A DNA stretch of 5,911 nucleotides from Acidobacteriota bacterium (lineage in GTDB: Bacteria; Acidobacteriota; Polarisedimenticolia; Polarisedimenticolales; Polarisedimenticolaceae), in the NCBI GenBank assembly GCA_011773795.1, contig WVWW01000086.1:15263-21173 (forward strand), given 5' to 3'. Made by a program: the position numbers and the translations under genes. Shown piece after piece: positions 4,647-5,911 of the stretch (position 1 is its first letter; each line of letters starts with the position of its first letter). The notes beneath the pieces are model-generated. The model was not told the origin of the DNA. It saw nothing but the letters and a program-made list of their open reading frames with translations, and made no database searches.

Positions 4647-5911
4647 CTAGAAACGGAACAGCAACTGCCCGACGACCCTGCGCGAGATCAGGTCGCCGAA
4701 TACGTGCTGCTGAACGTCCTCGTCGAACAGGTTGTAGGCCGAGACGGACAGCGTCGTCGTGTCGCCGAAGCGCACGCCCACGCTGGCGTTGACCGTCGTG
4801 AACGAGTCGGTCGGTCCCCAGAACCGCGTGTCCAGCACATCGGTCCAGAAGGCCTCGTCCTGGTAGTTGACGTTGCCGTTGAAATACCAGCTTTCGGAAT
4901 CGAACGCGAAGCCGCCGTTGGCCCGGTTGTTCGGGGGCTGGTTGATCGCGTCGACGACGGCGCCGCTGGGGAGGGTGTCCTGAGAGATTCCCGTGACATC
5001 CGGATCGTCCTGCCAGGAATAGTTGAGGAACCAGCTCCACTGGTCGTTGATGCGGCTGTTGATGCCCAGCTCGACGCCCTGATCCACGATCTCGCCGATG
5101 TTCCGATACGAAAAATCGAACGGCAGCGACGAGCTCGTGACCGTGTAGAGGTCGGGGAGCGGGCCGGGCCCATCCGGATCGCAGTTGCGAAGCTCGGTGC
5201 CCAGCGTGCAGATCACGACCGTTCCCGTCGCGTCCGTCAGTGGCGTAATCAGCAACGGCTGGCTCGTGATCGACGGATCGCTGGAGTTCATCGGATAGGC
5301 ACTGCGGGTGAAGAAGTCGACCGAGTCTTTCGTCTCGTTGCGGTAAACCGACGCCGTCAACGTCGTGCCGCCGACTTGGCCGACCCAGCCGATCTCGAAC
5401 GCGTCCAGCTGTTCCTCGACGAGGTTGATGTTGCCGACGGCGTCGCTGTTGAACTGGAACGCAAAAGGTGCGAGCAGGGGACTCGGCGCCGGGTCGACGA
5501 GCTGCCGCGTGAGGATCGTCGCGCCGAGGTAGTTCTGGACCATCGACGGCGCCCGGAACGCCCGGTTGTAGGAGAAGCGCAGCGTGTGTTCCGGCGCGAC
5601 CTTGACCAGCAGGCTCGTTCGCGGCGAGACGACCGTGCCGATCGGATCGATGTCGTCGCCGCGAACGCCGATCACCCAGCGAACCCCGTCGCTGAGGAGC
5701 ATCTCGTTCTGGATGAAGATCCCGTACTCCTCACGTGAATCGCCGAGCGGCGCGATCGAGAGATCGAACTCGTTCTTCCGCGCGTTGACGCCATACGTGA
5801 GGACGTGCTTCCCGCCGAGGAGGTTCGTGTTGGTGTAATCGAGGTTGTAGGTCTGGCTTTCGAACAGGAACTGGATCGGTGCGCCCGTCATCGCGTCGAA
5901 CGTCAGTAGGT
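4647..5911 (-). CDS. TonB-dependent receptor, C-terminal beta-barrel part
   Basis: Partial gene: the frame is open to the window edge, so the start and plug domain are outside and about 420 residues are visible. Barrel hallmarks are present: alternating amphipathic strands; YNRAFRAPS (about 5544-5570), a very common barrel motif; NLVEEQLDAFEIGWVGQ, the usual NL.pE....EiG signature; IVDQGVELGINSRI, the GvE strand; and a C-terminal YNLFDED...SRRVVGQLLFRF ending in Phe, the BAM-recognised last strand. Such proteins import siderophores, cobalamin, glycans or other ligands across the outer membrane using TonB energy; without the plug and outside comparisons the ligand cannot be named. A long extracellular loop (about 5140-5310) has two cysteines nine residues apart (codons 5208-5210 and 5181-5183). 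The gene heads an apparent operon with the GT87 and thioesterase genes. Confidence 0.92.
   Translation of the reverse strand, partial: LLTFDAMTGAPIQFLFESQTYNLDYTNTNLLGGKHVLTYGVNARKNEFDLSIAPLGDSREEYGIFIQNEMLLSDGVRWVIGVRGDDIDPIGTVVSPRTSLLVKVAPEHTLRFSYNRAFRAPSMVQNYLGATILTRQLVDPAPSPLLAPFAFQFNSDAVGNINLVEEQLDAFEIGWVGQVGGTTLTASVYRNETKDSVDFFTRSAYPMNSSDPSITSQPLLITPLTDATGTVVICTLGTELRNCDPDGPGPLPDLYTVTSSSLPFDFSYRNIGEIVDQGVELGINSRINDQWSWFLNYSWQDDPDVTGISQDTLPSGAVVDAINQPPNNRANGGFAFDSESWYFNGNVNYQDEAFWTDVLDTRFWGPTDSFTTVNASVGVRFGDTTTLSVSAYNLFDEDVQQHVFGDLISRRVVGQLLFRF

Noticed and set aside
4506..5738. 410-codon open frame on the + strand opposite the TonB receptor
   Set aside because: Arg/Val/Asp-rich product without motifs. 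The - strand frame is a clear TonB barrel ending in Phe.

Overview
The window is high-GC DNA, apart from one short AT-rich island, and almost fully coding. It holds seven genes in three blocks. A TonB-dependent receptor implies an outer membrane. Its combination with a BNR/Asp-box (VPS10-like) 'glycosyl hydrolase' and a GT87 glycosyltransferase suggests a Gram-negative environmental bacterium, perhaps Acidobacteriota or a similar phylum. That placement is an inference from gene content; no rRNA or marker gene is present.

Left block (+ strand, 1-1932): the 3' part of a large BNR-repeat protein gene, cut by the window start. Its TGA is followed with no gap by the ATG of a NADPH-dependent FMN/quinone reductase (1357-1932).

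Middle block (+ strand, 1933-2942): a 144-bp intergenic region containing an AT-rich island (1955-2030, about 79% AT). The island has two perfect inverted repeats and a sigma70-type promoter whose TTGACA box lies inside the second repeat. This region drives a two-gene cassette: a 70-residue YozG-like Cro/C1 HTH regulator (2077-2289) and, 14 bp later, a six-helix membrane protein of unrecognised function (2304-2942). The layout looks like a self-contained, probably autoregulated regulator/membrane-protein module. It is the most interesting part of the window.

Right block (- strand, 5911 to 2955): an apparent operon of the C-terminal barrel of a TonB-dependent receptor (start outside the window), a GT87-type polyprenyl-phosphate-dependent mannosyltransferase, and a hotdog-fold thioesterase. 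The receptor and GT87 genes are 7 bp apart. The GT87 and thioesterase genes overlap by an ATGA.

The middle and right blocks converge with only 12 bp between stop codons, and an 8-bp inverted repeat spans the junction. No RNA gene, insertion sequence, CRISPR array, tRNA or attachment site was recognised, and no gene-free stretch exceeds 300 bases.
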